Origin: CAXRDE01 sp964342365
GTDB lineage: Bacteria > Cyanobacteriota > Sericytochromatia > UBA7694
Assembly: GCA_964342365.1 (NCBI GenBank)
Contig: CAYFGW010000020.1
Location: 1-30,112, forward strand
Direction of reading: 5' to 3'
DNA length: 30,112 bases
Each line of letters starts with the position of its first letter. The first letter of the stretch is position 1. Shown here one piece after another: positions 16,557-23,356 of this stretch. A program made the translations under genes and the position numbers. The notes below the pieces were generated by a model. That model worked only from the letters and a program-made list of their open reading frames with translations. It searched no databases and had not been told where the DNA came from.

Positions 16557-16907
16557 ATGGCGGAAATCAACACCGTTATTCTGGTAGGGAGGGCGGGCAA
16601 TTACCCCGAAATCAAGCATTTTGAAAGTGGCCGTACTCAGGCTTTTTTTAGCCTGGCGGTAGATCGCCCCCGCTCCAGCCCTGATGAAGATCCCCAGACG
16701 GACTGGTTCAAAATAGAACTCTGGGATCGCCAGGCAGAAATTGCTCATAACTATGTTAAAACCGGCTCACTGGTGGGCATTCGCGGCGAACTGGTATTTC
16801 ATACCCATGCAGAGGGCTACTTAGAACATCGTATTCTGAGCCACGGGCTACGTCTGATTGGAAGTCGTCACGATATTGTGGCCCCCACCCCACAAAAACC
16901 CTTCTAG
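16557..16907 (+). CDS. ssb: Single-stranded DNA-binding (SSB)-like OB-fold protein, short
   Basis: The 116-residue protein matches the SSB OB fold: INTVILVGRAGNYPEIKHFESG, then AFFSLAVDRP, DWFKIELWDRQAEIAHNYVKTGSLVGIRGEL and a final strand HGLRLIGS. In function SSB coats single-stranded DNA during replication and repair. The FESG and ELW..AEIA.NYV.KGS features resemble cyanobacterial SSB. The C-terminal tail is very short and ends PTPQKPF: the terminal Pro-Phe is present, but the acidic DDDIPF-type tip used to recruit partner proteins is missing. This may be a second, specialised SSB, or a main SSB that uses another interaction mode. It is the last gene of the run; an A/T-rich stretch with inverted repeats follows the stop. 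Confidence 0.85.
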   Translation: MAEINTVILVGRAGNYPEIKHFESGRTQAFFSLAVDRPRSSPDEDPQTDWFKIELWDRQAEIAHNYVKTGSLVGIRGELVFHTHAEGYLEHRILSHGLRLIGSRHDIVAPTPQKPF

Positions 16908-16948
16908 ATTAATTTTAGGTTAATCAAAAACAATTTTTCAGTTAACCT
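16907..16948. repeat. Overlapping inverted repeats after the SSB gene
   Basis: GATTAA at 16907-16912 can pair with TTAATC at 16920-16925. AGGTTAA at 16917-16923 can pair with TTAACCT at 16942-16948. The two pairings share bases, so they exclude each other. The second has an 18-nt loop. The region is A/T-rich and has no clean T-tract terminator. It could be a weak terminator for the operon or an operator for the peptidase gene, whose promoter starts 26 nt further on. Confidence 0.3.
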
Positions 16949-16973
16949 TTGATCCAAACCTCGTTTTTTGTTC

Positions 16974-16979
16974 TATGAT
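16974..16979 (+). promoter_or_regulatory. -10 box directly before the C39-like peptidase gene
   Basis: TATGAT lies exactly 6 nt before the ATG at 16986, with a weak TTGATC at 16949-16954 (spacing 19). It would give a transcript starting at the ATG. The nucleotides between (AGAGTT) leave no room for a ribosome site. Confidence 0.45.
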
Positions 16980-16985
16980 AGAGTT

Positions 16986-17984
16986 ATGAACTCCACAGGC
17001 ATGCACGGACTAAAAGCTCCCACAGCGTTATTTCAATCGCTGTCGCGTTCTCCTGTTCAAGCTCCGGGACAACTATCACGCCTCCAGGGAGGACAGGCTC
17101 CCCTATCCCATACGCCGACCCTTGGCAAAGATCACTTTTCAGGCGTATCTCGTTTACTCACACGTCAGGGACGTTTACCCGATGCTACGGTAACTCTCTC
17201 TCCTGCGCCTCAATCTCCTGCCACGTCCCCTTCACCCACTCTCTCCCTGCCCGTTCCTGACATGCGTCCATTGCCCTCTACCCCCGTGTCGTCGCTAACA
17301 CCGCCTCTGAATTTACCCATACCAACGCCCCGGCCCAGCATTGCGCTGAAAAGCGTTTCTGCCCTGGCCCCCATCAGTTCTCTGAGACCCCAGGCACGTC
17401 CTGACTCCGTTGCTTTAAAACCCCGGCGTCAACCCCTGGATGATACCTTCACCTACCAATTTGGTGAAATCGGTAAGCACGGTTCACGTATGGAGGCTCA
17501 GGGCAACTGCGGCCCGGCAGTGGCCTCCATGCTCATTAAACACTTTGGCGTTAATCCCCCCACCATGCGTCAGCTACGCCGACAGGTGGGAGCACGCACC
17601 GGGAACGGAAGGGGCCTTTACGCCATTTCCACAGAACAAATTGGCAAAGCCGTGAAAGATACCCTGAAAGCCAAAAATATTGACGTGGATTTCAAAGTGC
17701 ATTCCCTTTCTTCTAATGTAGATCGGGCCCTGGAGAAGATGAGGGCAGCTCTTGACCGGGGAGAAAAAGTGGTGTTGCTGTCTTCTAATATGTCCAGTTT
17801 ATCCCGTGGACACTATGTCATCATCAAAGAAGTCCGTGCCGATGGTTCTGTAGTCATTGATGATCCTGGTAAACGTAGGGGACGCGATAACGTGTATTCC
17901 AAACAACGTTTGAGCAAGGCATTACGTACTCGCGTGAATCGATACGGACGACAAAATAATCTCATTACCGTTAAAGAAAAGTAA
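16986..17984 (+). CDS. C39-like (papain-fold) cysteine peptidase with long proline-rich N-terminus
   Basis: The 332-residue protein ends in a peptidase domain (about residues 155-330). The catalytic Cys is in QGNCGPAVASML (C175), the His in GHYVIIKEV (H276), and the Asp in VVIDDPG (D292 or D293); order and spacing fit the C39 and C39-like families, which cleave peptides such as bacteriocin leaders or act on other substrates. No ABC transporter or membrane part is fused, unlike bacteriocin-export C39 peptidases. The first 150 residues are Pro/Ser/Thr-rich and low-complexity with no hydrophobic signal peptide. ATG 16986 is preferred over an in-frame TTG at 16968, because the TTG lies upstream of and the frame runs through the -10 box. 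The substrate is unknown. No candidate precursor peptide with a Gly-Gly leader was noticed next to it. Confidence 0.75.
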   Translation: MNSTGMHGLKAPTALFQSLSRSPVQAPGQLSRLQGGQAPLSHTPTLGKDHFSGVSRLLTRQGRLPDATVTLSPAPQSPATSPSPTLSLPVPDMRPLPSTPVSSLTPPLNLPIPTPRPSIALKSVSALAPISSLRPQARPDSVALKPRRQPLDDTFTYQFGEIGKHGSRMEAQGNCGPAVASMLIKHFGVNPPTMRQLRRQVGARTGNGRGLYAISTEQIGKAVKDTLKAKNIDVDFKVHSLSSNVDRALEKMRAALDRGEKVVLLSSNMSSLSRGHYVIIKEVRADGSVVIDDPGKRRGRDNVYSKQRLSKALRTRVNRYGRQNNLITVKEK

Positions 17985-18037
17985 AGCCTTTTACGTTTAT
18001 TCTTAACGATTTCTTGAATTTTCGCCCTCTCCTTTAA

Positions 18038-18046
18038 TGCTATGAT
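18038..18046 (+). promoter_or_regulatory. Extended -10 box for the acidic-repeat gene
   Basis: TGCTATGAT (TG-N-TATGAT) lies about 50 nt before the ATG at 18097. It predicts a leader of roughly 45 nt with an AAAGGAG ribosome site. A TTGAAT at 18014-18019 is too far (21 nt) for a standard -35 box. Confidence 0.45.
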
Positions 18047-18096
18047 GAAAAATACATACTTTACTCAGGTTCATTTTTGCGCTAAAAGGAGCTCTC

Positions 18097-19629
18097 ATGT
18101 CTGCCATTCCTGCCCGCCCCAGTTTTGCGAACGCCATTATCACCACACCCTCCACGCAAGTTCAGCTCCCCCCCGACGCAAACCCGGCCGAAGCTATTCC
18201 GACGCAAGAGAGACAGGAAGCCGTACCCGTTGATCAAAACGCCGTCGGTCTCGCCGCGGCCCACGATAGCGAACCCAATCAGGTGAATTTCGGGTCACCG
18301 TCACAAGTCACAACTTCTGCACTACCTGAAATTGAGCATCAGACTCCGGATGACGTCCCCCACCTCCAGAACGGCAGAAATATTCTCCAGGGCGCAAGCT
18401 TGAACAACCGTCTTACAGAACTGTCGGATAATGCCCAGGAAGGTAAAACGGCACTGCTGAATCGCAGACAAGAACTACAAACCATGCAGGCCACGCTAAG
18501 TCCGGATAGCCCACCTTATAAGCACATTGCTGAAACCCTTGAAGGCATTGACAATGCGGTGGAAAGATTAGATAAAGTGATGGCCAAGCTGAACAGCCGT
18601 GATCCCAAGGCCGTGGCTGGCCTGCAGGAGTTTCTGGTACAAAAAGACAACAGTAACGCGGATGAGCCCTCCTTTAAAAACCAGTTAACCTACGAAAAAC
18701 CTGATGGCACCACAGCTTTTTATGACAATATGTACGGTAAGCGTACGGATCAAAGCCTGAGAACCTATATTCAACGGGTCGTGGAAGAAACCCGTACAGA
18801 AGGGCCCCACGCCAGCGAAAATATACACGCAGAGCCAGAAGTGAATGCGCCTGATGTAGACAACCCCGATGTGGACGACACCGCTGACGTGGTCGATGAC
18901 AACCCCGGTGTGGACGACACCGCTGACGTGGTCGATGGCAACCCCGGGGTGGACGACACCGCTGATGTGGTCGATGACAACCCCGGTGTGGACGACACCG
19001 CTGATGTGGTCGATGACAACCCCGATGTGGACGACACCGCTGACGTGGTCGATGAAAACCCCGGCGTAGACGGTACTGCTGATGTGGTCGATGAAAACCC
19101 CGGCGTAGACGGTACTGCTGATGTGGTCGATGAAAACCCCGGGATCGAGGGTATAGATGACAGTGCTGAGATTATGATGAGCACCCCCGGAGTCTCCGAG
19201 GCATATGCCGACACCATGTCATTTATTGAAAACGAACAACTCTTTGTACAAGACATGTTCATTTTGGCCCTTAAAAAAGATGCGCTGGTTCAAAAGATCA
19301 GTACCGCTGTGAGCTCCGATGACAGAGCCGAACTGATGGATGAAGCGAATAAACTACGGCAAGAAATCGAAGATTTTGACGCCACGAATAAGCAAAAAGG
19401 TCAGCAGTTGGCCCAATTGCAAAGAAACCTGAGTCCCGAAGAAACCCTGCAAATTCAGGAGTATATTCTCAATCTGCCTGCGGTGAAAGCCTACCGTCAG
19501 AGCATTTCTGAACCCCAACAGGCGTCAGCACTCCAAACGGAAGTCGTTCAACTGGCCAGCCTCAGTAACTTCGATAATCTCATGGGTGGCATGAACAATA
19601 TCTACGGAAATATGACCATGATGGCTTAA
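18097..19629 (+). CDS. Acidic tandem-repeat protein with helical flanks, unknown function
   Basis: The 510-residue protein has three parts. Residues 1-255 are a Pro/Thr-rich start (MSAIPARPSFANAIITTP) followed by helical, likely coiled-coil sequence (around LTELSDNAQEGKTALLNRRQ). Residues 256-352 are seven copies of a 13-residue unit of the form NPGVDDTADVVDD plus a partial copy, strongly acidic and coded by 39-bp DNA repeats. Residues 353-510 are helical again and end in a Gly/Asn/Met-rich tail (NLMGGMNNIYGNM). There is no signal peptide or membrane segment. AAAGGAG sits 9 nt before the ATG. The Asp-rich repeat could act as a flexible or cation-binding spacer; this is inference. The gene ends 24 nt before a strong two-way terminator and converges with the TM2-like gene. 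The protein family is not recognised. Confidence 0.7.
   Translation: MSAIPARPSFANAIITTPSTQVQLPPDANPAEAIPTQERQEAVPVDQNAVGLAAAHDSEPNQVNFGSPSQVTTSALPEIEHQTPDDVPHLQNGRNILQGASLNNRLTELSDNAQEGKTALLNRRQELQTMQATLSPDSPPYKHIAETLEGIDNAVERLDKVMAKLNSRDPKAVAGLQEFLVQKDNSNADEPSFKNQLTYEKPDGTTAFYDNMYGKRTDQSLRTYIQRVVEETRTEGPHASENIHAEPEVNAPDVDNPDVDDTADVVDDNPGVDDTADVVDGNPGVDDTADVVDDNPGVDDTADVVDDNPDVDDTADVVDENPGVDGTADVVDENPGVDGTADVVDENPGIEGIDDSAEIMMSTPGVSEAYADTMSFIENEQLFVQDMFILALKKDALVQKISTAVSSDDRAELMDEANKLRQEIEDFDATNKQKGQQLAQLQRNLSPEETLQIQEYILNLPAVKAYRQSISEPQQASALQTEVVQLASLSNFDNLMGGMNNIYGNMTMMA
18862..19152 (+). repeat. 39-bp in-frame tandem repeat (7 copies plus partial)
   Basis: Seven 39-bp units run from 18862 to 19134, followed by an 18-bp partial unit. 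Each encodes NP(G/D)VD(D/G)TADVVD(D/G/E). Copies 6 and 7 look identical at DNA level and differ from the others in codons (for example GTAGACGGTACT), which suggests recent duplication by slippage. The copy number is probably variable between strains. Confidence 0.9.
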
Positions 19630-19653
19630 CCCGCTTATCAAACTTTTCCATTA

Positions 19654-19686
19654 AAAAAGCCGGTTCCTGTATGGAACCGGCTTTTT
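19654..19686. terminator. Bidirectional intrinsic terminator
   Basis: A perfect 9-bp stem (GCCGGTTCC / GGAACCGGC) with a 5-nt loop is flanked by AAAAA on the left and TTTTT on the right. It therefore works as a Rho-independent terminator for both converging genes. Confidence 0.92.
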
Positions 19687-19701
19687 GCTTAAACGCTAAT
19701 C

Positions 19702-20292
19702 TTAGAAAGCAGCGAGTTGGTGGCTTACGCCCATACCATTGTTCTGGTAAGCAACCAGTTGGTTTTTCTTGGCAAATTCAGCAATTTTCTGAATATCGGC
19801 AGCGATTTTTTCGGTGTCGATAGCAGACATGCCTACAGCACTCTGATTCATCATATAAGCATCATAAATATTCCAGAGATAAACGCCGAGGAAAATCAAC
19901 GGCAGAACAATTCCCAGAACACCTACAACTGCGCCTAAACCAAGTGGGGTCAAAATGGCTGCAGCCAGGGTGGTAAGAATACCGATAATGGTTCCTGACA
20001 GGAAGAAGATAATACCTTTTACCATGTCACCCATTAAGAATTGACCAAGACCAGGCACTACGATAGAGAGCAGCCAGAACCAGGGTTCAATTTTCATTCC
20101 ACCAAAACCGGTGGCGTTCAACAGTTGAAGGTCTTCATTGATGGCTGCCAACTGTGGGTTTTCAGCCAGACGAATCACTTCGGTTTGAGCTGTCGTGGTA
20201 GCTTCAACATAATCTGTTGCAGCAAAGACAGCGCTTTGTACGCCAAACACCATTGCGATGGTCAGCATAATAGCGGCAATACGCTTTAGCAT
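19702..20292 (-). CDS. TM2-like membrane protein with signal peptide
   Basis: The 196-residue protein starts with a Sec signal peptide (MLKRIAAIMLTIAMVFG, likely cut after VFA-A). A polar stretch of about 40 residues follows. The next block WFWLLSIVVPGLGQFLMGDM, then KGIIFFLSG, fits the TM2/DUF5683-type motif PGLGQ.Y.G....G, with a second hydrophobic pair up to FLGVYLWNIYDAY. That gives about three to four membrane segments. The hydrophilic C-terminus follows. TM2-type proteins have no agreed biochemical role. GGAG lies 9 nt before the ATG, and a promoter is visible upstream. A signal peptide in front of a TM2-like domain is uncommon but known in bacterial variants. Confidence 0.78.
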   Translation of the reverse strand: MLKRIAAIMLTIAMVFGVQSAVFAATDYVEATTTAQTEVIRLAENPQLAAINEDLQLLNATGFGGMKIEPWFWLLSIVVPGLGQFLMGDMVKGIIFFLSGTIIGILTTLAAAILTPLGLGAVVGVLGIVLPLIFLGVYLWNIYDAYMMNQSAVGMSAIDTEKIAADIQKIAEFAKKNQLVAYQNNGMGVSHQLAAF

Positions 20293-20341
20293 TATAAATA
20301 GACTCCTTAATTAAGTGTGCATTTTAATTTATGCATACACT

Positions 20342-20369
20342 ATAATAAAGGAAAATAAAAAAGTGGCAA
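20342..20369 (-). promoter_or_regulatory. Sigma-70-type promoter for the TM2-like gene
   Basis: On the minus strand TTGCCA (20364-20369) is separated by 16 nt from TATTAT (20342-20347). It predicts a transcript start near 20335 and a leader of about 43 nt that includes the GGAG site. Confidence 0.55.
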
Positions 20370-20472
20370 GTTACAGATCCCACAATCTGCCCGTTTATAA
20401 CCTGATTTTGATACGAATTTAACAAAAAAATGGTGACCAAAAGCCCAAAAAAATTCCGAATCAACGCATGAT

Positions 20473-20500
20473 TTGACCTGAATTGCACTATAACTATACA
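20473..20500 (+). promoter_or_regulatory. Sigma-70-type promoter for the coiled-coil/LysM gene
   Basis: TTGACC (20473-20478) is separated by 16 nt from TATACA (20495-20500). It predicts a transcript start near 20507 and a leader of about 50 nt. It is divergent from the TM2-like gene promoter; the 265-nt gap between the two genes holds just these elements. Confidence 0.55.
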
Positions 20501-20557
20501 AAATCAACTTAATGATGCTTTAATATCTAAAGCTGTACAGAACGAAAGAGGCCACGT

Positions 20558-22210
20558 ATGTCAAACATATCCGCCAGCCAGACCGTCAGGCTTGCTCCCA
20601 TTCAAAATCAGGTGGGTACCCACGTCTTAAATCATCCTACTGCTAGCCCGTTTAAGCTGCACAATATTTCGTTTCACATTAACGGGCAATATATGGAAGA
20701 CTTTTCCAATCAGGGCATCAAGAAATTCGTCAGACAAAACGATCGCCAGTTGTCCCACCAACAGGTGAGCACCTTTGTTCAGTCGGTAGCAAGCAATGCA
20801 GAAAACGTGGCGGGCGCGACTTTCGATCTGGGCGATAAAGAACTGGGGCTTTATAAGAAAGACGGCATTGAACAGCCTCACGTGAAAGCGGGTTTTTCTG
20901 TACAGACCCGCTCAGGCGTTTTACCTTCTCAGGGTGTCGTATTTTTTGACGCGGACAAGGCCAACTTTCCCCTCAAGAATGTAGAGCAAGAAATTGAAGG
21001 CTACACTGCCGAAATCAAAACCGCGAGCCGCAATGTGAGAAAAGCAGAACGGGGTTTAGAAAACGCCCAGTACTTGCGTCAACGTCTTGTGGATTTTCTG
21101 GGTAAGGATTCTCCTCAACAGCTCAAAACCTACCAGAATCAGGTGGCGGCTTCTGAAGAAAAGCTGACCGGACTCAAAAGCACCCAGGCGGGTTATGAGC
21201 AGGAATTGGCGGGGTTAGATCCTAACAGCGGTCGTGGCCGTGATATCTCTCTTATGCTGCGCGGACTGGGTCAGGAAATCAAAGGGGCCGAAAACACCCT
21301 CAATCAGTCTCGTCAGGCCATCGATAAAAAGCAGGGCCCGTTGAGTTTTATGGGCGTGGGCAATAGCCTGTCTGAACTGCACGAACGCAATCAAAACCTG
21401 GCGAAAGCCGGTGAGCACTTAAACGAACAGCGCCAGGTGCTGAGCGGTTTGCAAACTAAATTAGAATCCGCGGAAGCTCTGCGCGCCCGTTTACTGCGAG
21501 GTGAGGGGATGCCCACGCCTCCAGCGCCCACACCCGCTCCGGCAGAGCCTCCGGTAACTCCTGCCCCCGTTCCTCCCGTGGACGTGACGCCCCTGCCTCC
21601 ACCGGCAGCACCGACTCCCCCAACACCCGCTCCGGCAGAACCTCCCGTGGACGTGATTCCCGTGCGTCCCAAGGATCCTGACACAGCGCCCGTGCCACAG
21701 CCTCCCGTGGCAGAAGAACCGGTCCCGGCACAACCCGCGCCGGCTCAGCCAGCTCCCGCGCCCTCACGCCCGGCACCAGGCCGTCGCCCCGGCGATCAAA
21801 TTATTATTCCTGGCAACCAGTATAATCCGGGATTGGTAGAAATTCCCGTGACCGGCAGCCGCCCTGTGGTATCTCAACCCGCACCGGCTCCCGTCGCACC
21901 CGCGCCCTCACGTCCAGCCCCCGTGCGTCCGGTGGCTCCGCCTCCGCGACCCGTGGCATCCACCCCCGTGCCGCAACCCCGGCCCGTGGCGCCTACACCA
22001 GATATCGGCGAAGGCAGCATCACGCAAATGTACACCGTTAAAAAAGGCGATACGCTCTCCTCGATTGCTCAAAATGAATTGGGTTCATGGAAGCGCTGGC
22101 CTGAAATCGCGGAGAAAAACCGTGACGTCATTGGCTCCACGAACACCCACTGGATCTATCCAGGTCAGGTGCTGACGCTACCGCCTTCACAGTTGAAAGC
22201 TGCCCAGTAA
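20558..22210 (+). CDS. Coiled-coil, proline-rich protein with C-terminal LysM domain
   Basis: The 550-residue protein has no signal peptide (MSNISASQTVRLAPIQN). Its N-terminal 145 residues are of unknown fold. Residues about 145-310 are helical coiled coil (for example VEQEIEGYTAEIK and ELHERNQNLAKAGEHLNEQR). Residues about 318-485 are a Pro/Ala/Val-rich linker of repeated PAPAEPPV and PAPSRPAP units. A single LysM domain closes the protein (residues about 490-542): MYTVKKGDTLSSIAQNELG, then WPEIAEKNRD and IYPGQVLTLPP. LysM binds peptidoglycan, so a wall-spanning or wall-attached role is inferred. AAAGAGG precedes the ATG by about 7 nt. A strong terminator follows. Its layout resembles that of the triple-LysM protein, but without an enzyme domain. 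Confidence 0.78.
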   Translation: MSNISASQTVRLAPIQNQVGTHVLNHPTASPFKLHNISFHINGQYMEDFSNQGIKKFVRQNDRQLSHQQVSTFVQSVASNAENVAGATFDLGDKELGLYKKDGIEQPHVKAGFSVQTRSGVLPSQGVVFFDADKANFPLKNVEQEIEGYTAEIKTASRNVRKAERGLENAQYLRQRLVDFLGKDSPQQLKTYQNQVAASEEKLTGLKSTQAGYEQELAGLDPNSGRGRDISLMLRGLGQEIKGAENTLNQSRQAIDKKQGPLSFMGVGNSLSELHERNQNLAKAGEHLNEQRQVLSGLQTKLESAEALRARLLRGEGMPTPPAPTPAPAEPPVTPAPVPPVDVTPLPPPAAPTPPTPAPAEPPVDVIPVRPKDPDTAPVPQPPVAEEPVPAQPAPAQPAPAPSRPAPGRRPGDQIIIPGNQYNPGLVEIPVTGSRPVVSQPAPAPVAPAPSRPAPVRPVAPPPRPVASTPVPQPRPVAPTPDIGEGSITQMYTVKKGDTLSSIAQNELGSWKRWPEIAEKNRDVIGSTNTHWIYPGQVLTLPPSQLKAAQ

Positions 22211-22237
22211 CCTGTTAATCTGAGCACAAAACTTTTT

Positions 22238-22261
22238 AAAGCCCCCAAAAGGGGGCTTTTC
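22238..22261 (+). terminator. Intrinsic terminator after the coiled-coil/LysM gene
   Basis: AAAGCCCCC pairs with GGGGGCTTT around an AAAA loop, followed by TTTT. It lies 28 nt after the stop and separates the gene from the rpsB operon. Confidence 0.9.
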
Positions 22262-22264
22262 TGC

Positions 22265-22293
22265 TTAACATATACCCTGTTTGACGGTACACT
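22265..22293 (+). promoter_or_regulatory. Possible promoter of the rpsB operon
   Basis: TTAACA (22265-22270) is separated by 17 nt from TACACT (22288-22293). Transcription would start near 22300 and leave a leader of about 145 nt before rpsB. A TTGACG at 22281 has no matching -10 box at the right distance. Confidence 0.4.
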
Positions 22294-22358
22294 GATAAAC
22301 ATGCAGTCCATGCGTCCTTGCCCTTTACCTTAAATTAATCGTAATTTCAGGTAGAACG

Positions 22359-22410
22359 GGTGGCGAACAAAAGTGCATTGCACCCTCTGTCACCATATTT
22401 GCGTGGCAAA
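22359..22410 (+). promoter_or_regulatory. Two-hairpin rpsB leader, possible S2 autoregulatory element
   Basis: GGTGGC (22359-22364) pairs with GTCACC (22389-22394), enclosing a smaller GTGC/GCAC hairpin (22373-22383). A second hairpin TTTGC-GTG-GCAAA follows (22398-22410). The ribosome site AAAGG (22431-22435) comes 20 nt later. In E. coli ribosomal protein S2 represses its own rpsB-tsf transcript through the leader; that this element does the same is inference. Confidence 0.4.
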
Positions 22411-22444
22411 AATTAAATTTTCGCTGAAAGAAAGGCAAACTATC

Positions 22445-23341
22445 ATGAGTGTAGTCTCTATGAAACAGCTTCTCGAAGCTGGCGTCCACTTCGGACACCA
22501 AACCCGCCGTTGGAACCCTAAAATGAAACGCTTCATCTTTGATGAGCGTAACGGCATTTATATTATCGATCTCCAGAAAACCATGCACCAACTCGACGTG
22601 GTGTATGAAGAAGTAAAACAGCGCGCAGCCGACGGACAGACCATTCTGTTTGTGGGCACCAAAAAGCAGGCCAAAGACGCCATTGCTGAAGAAGCCCTCC
22701 GCTGTGGTATGCCCTATGTTAGCCATCGCTGGCTGGGTGGTATGCTCACCAACTTTGAAACCATTCAAAAACGGGTTTCCTTCTTAAAAGATCTCCAGAA
22801 GCAAGAAGCTGCTGGTGAGTTTGAACTGCGCACCAAAAAAGAAGCCCTCAATCTTCGTCGCAACATGGAAAAACTCGAGCGCGTTCTCGGCGGCATCAAG
22901 TTTATGGAAAAAAAGCCTGACGCTATTTTTGTGGTAGATCCCAAAAAAGAGAGCATTGCGGTAGAAGAATCCAAAAAGCTCAATATTCCCATTGTAGGTA
23001 TTGTGGACACCAACTGTGATCCCGACCAGATTGATTACCCCATTCCCGCCAACGACGATGCTATTAAAGCCGTTCGTCTGATCACGGGACTGATGTCTGA
23101 CGCGGTGATTGAAGGCCGTAACTTTGCTCAGGCTGCCGAAGCCGAAATGCTTGAACAGGCTGATCAAAGCGAAGAAGCTGCTGCTGAACCCGCAGATCTG
23201 CAATCCGGCGATCTGGTAATTCCTAGCAGTGAAGCCGCAGGCCCCATGGCAGAAGCCATTGCCTCAGCCGTTGCCCAGCAACAGGCACAACAAGAAGAAG
23301 CAGCTCCAGCGGATGCAGATACCGTTGCTAGCCAGGCTTAA
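22445..23341 (+). CDS. rpsB: Small ribosomal subunit protein uS2
   Basis: S2 is a core protein of the 30S ribosomal subunit. The N-terminus MKQLLEAGVHFGHQTRRWNPKM is the strongly conserved start, with VGTKKQAKDAIAEEA, RWLGGMLTNFETI, PDAIFVVDPKKE, IPIVGIVDTNCDPD and IPANDDAIKAVRLI further on. ATG 22445 is chosen (AAAGG 9 nt upstream); an in-frame ATG 72 nt earlier would add 24 residues with no family match and lies inside the leader hairpin. The protein has 298 residues, longer than the usual 230-260, because of a tail of about 69 residues rich in Glu, Ala and Gln (from AAEAEMLEQADQ). It is the first gene of an rpsB-tsf-frr-cdsA run; the tsf start follows after 15 nt. Confidence 0.95.
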   Translation: MSVVSMKQLLEAGVHFGHQTRRWNPKMKRFIFDERNGIYIIDLQKTMHQLDVVYEEVKQRAADGQTILFVGTKKQAKDAIAEEALRCGMPYVSHRWLGGMLTNFETIQKRVSFLKDLQKQEAAGEFELRTKKEALNLRRNMEKLERVLGGIKFMEKKPDAIFVVDPKKESIAVEESKKLNIPIVGIVDTNCDPDQIDYPIPANDDAIKAVRLITGLMSDAVIEGRNFAQAAEAEMLEQADQSEEAAAEPADLQSGDLVIPSSEAAGPMAEAIASAVAQQQAQQEEAAPADADTVASQA

Positions 23342-23356
23342 AAGGAAAGGTATATT

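Noticed and set aside
18862..19152. CRISPR-like regular repeats
   Set aside because: The 39-bp units are directly adjacent with no spacers and are in frame within a protein gene.
18771..19262. Minus-strand frame (163 codons) with Ser/Thr-rich mucin-like repeats
   Set aside because: It is the antisense of the 39-bp acidic repeat; periodic DNA keeps all frames open. No promoter or ribosome site was seen.
20293..20557. Possible RNA gene in the 265-nt gap between divergent genes
   Set aside because: Only two promoters and short leaders could be supported; no stable hairpin or tRNA-like pattern was seen.
21456..21776. Minus-strand frames opposite the proline-rich linker of the LysM protein
   Set aside because: Low-complexity GC-rich coding repeats leave the opposite frames open; the products are Arg/Gly/Ala-rich and non-globular.
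22373..22444. Upstream ATG extending ribosomal protein S2 by 24 residues
   Set aside because: The added residues (MHCTLCHHICVAK...) have no match to S2, and the sequence forms part of the leader hairpins; ATG 22445 has AAAGG at good spacing.
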